In this document: positions 62,127 through 64,000 of the stretch, piece by piece
Layout of the letters: each line of letters starts with the position of its first letter
Position numbering within the stretch: position 1 is the first letter of the stretch
From: Pseudomonas pseudonitroreducens
Lineage (GTDB): Bacteria; Pseudomonadota; Gammaproteobacteria; Pseudomonadales; Pseudomonadaceae
NCBI RefSeq assembly: GCF_021603645.1
Contig: NZ_BQHJ01000005.1
Span: 310,001-374,000 of the forward strand
Length of the DNA stretch: 64,000 nucleotides
Direction of reading: 5' to 3'
Notes under the pieces: generated by a model
Told to the model about the DNA's origin: nothing
What the model saw: only the letters and a program-made list of their open reading frames with translations
Databases searched by the model: none
Program-made: the position numbers and the translations under genes

Positions 62127-63020
62127 TCAGGCCAGCCACGGGGTGACGAGCACGTCCACCACGTCGCGGTTGATGTTGGTGGCGCCAGCGGCGTTCTTCT
62201 CGGCTTTCACCACTTCGAGAGCCTGGGCGCGCATGGACGGCGGTACGACCAGGAGCTTGGGACTGATGCCCAGCACCTTGCCCTTGTCACCCTTCATGCC
62301 CTGCATGGATGCGTAGGCGTCGTTGAAGCTGTCGACATCCAGGTCCTCCTTGGACGCATAGGCCAGTTGCCACAGGCCGTAACCGGCGTTGAGGCGGGCA
62401 TCGACGCCGTAGACGTATTCCTTGCGCATGAACACGTTCTCGTCCTTCTCGCTGTCGAGACTGACGAAGTTGTAGTTCTTACGCTTCTGCAGGATCAGCG
62501 GCTTCATGATCCGGGAGGTGTCGAGCAGGTACCAGGCTTGGCCCGAGCCACCCTGGAAGTTGCTGACGGAGCCCTCGCCACCGGCCAGAGTCGTTACCGG
62601 GTGGTCGGTATCGAAGAAGTACTGGCCGTCGTAGCAGGTAGTGGCGAAGCCGGCAGCCAGCAGCGCATACAGCAGAGTGGACGGGTGGTTGGCCGCGTCC
62701 TGGCCGAGCTGGCCCATCAGCGGAGTGAACAAGCCGTAGCTGTCGTCTTCGATGCTCTCGCGGCTGACACCGACGGTGTTCTCGAAGGTCTTGTTCTTGA
62801 TGCTGTAGTCGTGCAGCGCCAGGTTCTGGATTACGCGATCGCCGATCCACTCGCGGAAGGCGGTGGTGCTGCCCAGCCAGCCGTACTGCTCGACCGAGTT
62901 CGAGGACGGCACCGTCAGCACGAACTGCTCGAAGTCGGGTTTAACGCCCGCGAAGGCGTTCTGGAACGAAGCGCGGTAACCGGTGAAGAGGTTACGCAGG
63001 TTCTGCTGGTTGATGATCAT
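62127..63020 (-). CDS. Mu gpT-like major head protein
   Basis: This 297-residue capsid protein begins MIINQQNLRNLFTGYRASFQ, with NAFAGVKPDFEQFVLTVPSSNSVEQYGWLG, FRIWIGDR-like FREWIGDRVIQN, DGQYFFDTDHPV and LLVVPPSMRAQALEVVKAEK, all typical of the Mu T / transposable-phage HK97-fold head subunit. AAGGAG lies ten bases upstream of the ATG. It follows the DUF2190 decoration protein gene, as in B3-like phages, and will be the most abundant head protein. Confidence 0.93.
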   Translation of the reverse strand: MIINQQNLRNLFTGYRASFQNAFAGVKPDFEQFVLTVPSSNSVEQYGWLGSTTAFREWIGDRVIQNLALHDYSIKNKTFENTVGVSRESIEDDSYGLFTPLMGQLGQDAANHPSTLLYALLAAGFATTCYDGQYFFDTDHPVTTLAGGEGSVSNFQGGSGQAWYLLDTSRIMKPLILQKRKNYNFVSLDSEKDENVFMRKEYVYGVDARLNAGYGLWQLAYASKEDLDVDSFNDAYASMQGMKGDKGKVLGISPKLLVVPPSMRAQALEVVKAEKNAAGATNINRDVVDVLVTPWLA

Positions 63021-63034
63021 CTGAGTCCTACTCC

Positions 63035-63439
63035 TTAGATCTCGACCCAGACACCGCCGTCGTCCACATCGCGGACGACACCGGCAACCGAGCGGGTGTT
63101 GGTGGCGGAGGTCTTGGCGACCGTCTGGTCGTCGACGATGTAGCACTGGGTACCGATCTCGGCCCGAGTGATCTGGTCGGTCGACGCGCTGTTGGCGAAC
63201 TGGAAGACGCCACGGCGGGTTTCGATGCGCTTCGCACCTGCAGCGCCACCGGTGTTGTCGACCTGCTCCTGGGCAACGCCACGGACCTTGATGGTGGTCG
63301 AGGTGCTGCCCGGTACCGCGTTACCCGAAGCGTCGAGGCAGACCAGGCTGCCCGCGAAGATCTTCGCGGCGGCCGCCATCGGGTCGCTGAACTGGATGCC
63401 GTCGCGGCGCGACGTGTTGCGATCTTTCGTCAGGGCCAT
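63035..63439 (-). CDS. DUF2190 family capsid decoration/cement protein
   Basis: This 134-residue protein starts MALTKDRNTSRRDGIQFSDP. It has DUF2190 features AAAKIFAGSLVCLDASGNAVPGS, VRGVAQEQVDNTGG, and a C-terminal SVAGVVRDVDDGGVWVEI. DUF2190 proteins are small beta-barrel subunits that stabilise the head. Position between the I-like protease/scaffold gene and the gpT-like gene is standard for this phage group. The stop lies 14 bases upstream of the head gene start. Confidence 0.88.
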   Translation of the reverse strand: MALTKDRNTSRRDGIQFSDPMAAAAKIFAGSLVCLDASGNAVPGSTSTTIKVRGVAQEQVDNTGGAAGAKRIETRRGVFQFANSASTDQITRAEIGTQCYIVDDQTVAKTSATNTRSVAGVVRDVDDGGVWVEI

Positions 63440-63444
63440 GATGG

Positions 63445-64000
63445 TCAGGCCTCCTTCGCGGCCTTGAAGGCCTCATGGGTGATGTTCATGGCCGAGCAAA
63501 CGGCCAGCTCGTCGGCGGTGAGACCGGTCTTCTCGTCCAGCTCCGGCGGTTCACCATTGGTTTGCGATCCACGCAAAGCGGGAATCGGTTTGGCCGTACT
63601 GAGGTAGGCGGTGAGCGAGGCGCGGTTGGATTTGCCCAGCTCGCGCGCCCAGGGCTCCATGCTCTTGTGCAGACGGCCATCGTCCAGGGCGGCCTTGATC
63701 TCGCCGTCCATGTCCTTGTCATCGCGCTCACCGATGCGAGCGGTCAGGGCTGCAATTTCGCCCTTCAGCTGGTCGACGACGGAGACCGGGACGTGCGTGG
63801 CTGGATCAACGGAGGTCGCGGCCTTGGCTTTCAGGCCAGTACACGCGGCGACCATCGCACTGCAGGCAGCGGTGTCTTCGACACCCAGCTGCTTACGCAG
63901 CGAGCCCAGATCGGTTTTGTGGGCGGTGAGCGCGGCAACGGCCTGCTCTTCAGTGGTGGTCTCGGCCAGGCCGAGGGCGGCAAGCACCGCAAGCAGCAGT
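63445..64000 (-). CDS. Mu I-like head maturation protease/scaffold, C-terminal part (5' end outside window)
   Basis: The frame stays open to the window edge, so the N-terminus is missing. The visible ~185 residues include AETTTEEQAVAALTAHKTDLGSL, VSVVDQLKGEIAALTARIGERDDKD and a C-terminal domain VCSAMNITHEAFKAAKEA. The acidic, coiled-coil-like middle and the KSMEPWARELGKSNRASLTAYLS segment match the scaffold part of Mu I-type proteins, in which the upstream half is a serine protease that cleaves the scaffold. The protease residues are not in view. Confidence 0.8.
   Translation of the reverse strand, partial: LLLAVLAALGLAETTTEEQAVAALTAHKTDLGSLRKQLGVEDTAACSAMVAACTGLKAKAATSVDPATHVPVSVVDQLKGEIAALTARIGERDDKDMDGEIKAALDDGRLHKSMEPWARELGKSNRASLTAYLSTAKPIPALRGSQTNGEPPELDEKTGLTADELAVCSAMNITHEAFKAAKEA

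Larger units (their letters stand above)
46380..64000 (-). mobile_element. Transposable (Mu head / B3-type siphovirus tail) prophage, right-end portion
   Basis: From 46501 to the window edge all genes are on the minus strand and follow the late order of transposable Pseudomonas phages: Mu I-like protease, DUF2190, gpT-like head protein, FluMu_N, gp36, gp37 types, then a lambda-like tail with tape measure, tail-tip proteins, com and a DNA methylase. The probable terminus is at 46380, where the sequence reads TGAAGAAATTGG; Mu-type ends begin TG, and the Mu right end also begins TGAAG when read inward. The left end, transposase and repressor lie outside the window. Confidence 0.85.

Overview
The window is high-GC chromosomal DNA from a Pseudomonas, most likely of the P. 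aeruginosa / nitroreducens / citronellolis side of the genus (an inference). The evidence is a complete bkdA1-bkdA2-bkdB-lpdV operon with divergent bkdR, a quiC/TetR/shikimate dehydrogenase/aroQ block like one I recall from P. aeruginosa, OprD and DUF2790 family proteins, and many palindromic REP sequences with a GTAGGAGCG...CGCTCCTAC core. About the first 46.4 kb is host sequence. The remainder, to the window edge, is the right part of a Mu/B3-type transposable prophage whose late genes are all on the minus strand.

Host layout. 1-3.0 kb: quinate/shikimate catabolism (3' end of quiC, TetR regulator, shikimate dehydrogenase, type II dehydroquinase). 3.4-9.1 kb: branched-chain keto acid dehydrogenase operon with its Lrp-type activator and a possible 33-codon leader ORF. 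9.4-14.3 kb: a GlxA-type regulator, a small exported DUF2790 protein, and an outer-membrane barrel/chemoreceptor pair. 14.5-19.2 kb: AraC regulator, small-molecule kinase, class III PLP enzyme and APC permease, which looks like a kinase plus phospho-lyase route for an amino alcohol such as ethanolamine or hydroxylysine. 19.6-21.7 kb: YebC-like protein, thioesterase, and an ECF sigma factor with a Cys-rich tail. 21.8-25.3 kb: MocR regulator divergent from a class II aldolase and an orphan PotD-like binding protein. 26.0-30.2 kb: LysR, EmrB/EmrA-type efflux pair and an HxlR regulator. 30.8-33.8 kb: OprD porin, hydrolase and small proteins. 33.8-41.2 kb: DUF1329/DUF1302 pair, two membrane proteins including a sterol-desaturase-family enzyme, AraC regulator and SDR. 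41.4-46.2 kb: a minus-strand module of AprB-like ferredoxin, binding protein with a NosL-like C-terminus, ABC permease and ATPase, HEAT-repeat protein and DUF971 protein.

Prophage. From about 46.38 kb to the window end, read right to left, it encodes a Mu I-type protease/scaffold, DUF2190 decoration protein, gpT-like major head protein, FluMu-type, gp36-type and gp37-type proteins, major tail protein, a tail chaperone with a probable -1 frameshift, tape measure protein, a set of siphovirus tail-tip proteins ending in one with a discoidin-like domain, and an overlapping com/DNA-adenine-methylase pair. The end lies about 130 bp upstream of the AprB-like ferredoxin gene, so the prophage separates that gene from whatever lay upstream.

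The most interesting leads are the AprB-like/NosL-SBP/HEAT/DUF971 module lacking its expected flavoprotein, the com-Dam arrangement, the tail-chaperone frameshift, the small ORF ahead of bkdA1, an apparently gene-less intrinsic terminator near 30.5 kb, and two distinct palindromic repeat families plus a 186-bp tandem duplication.
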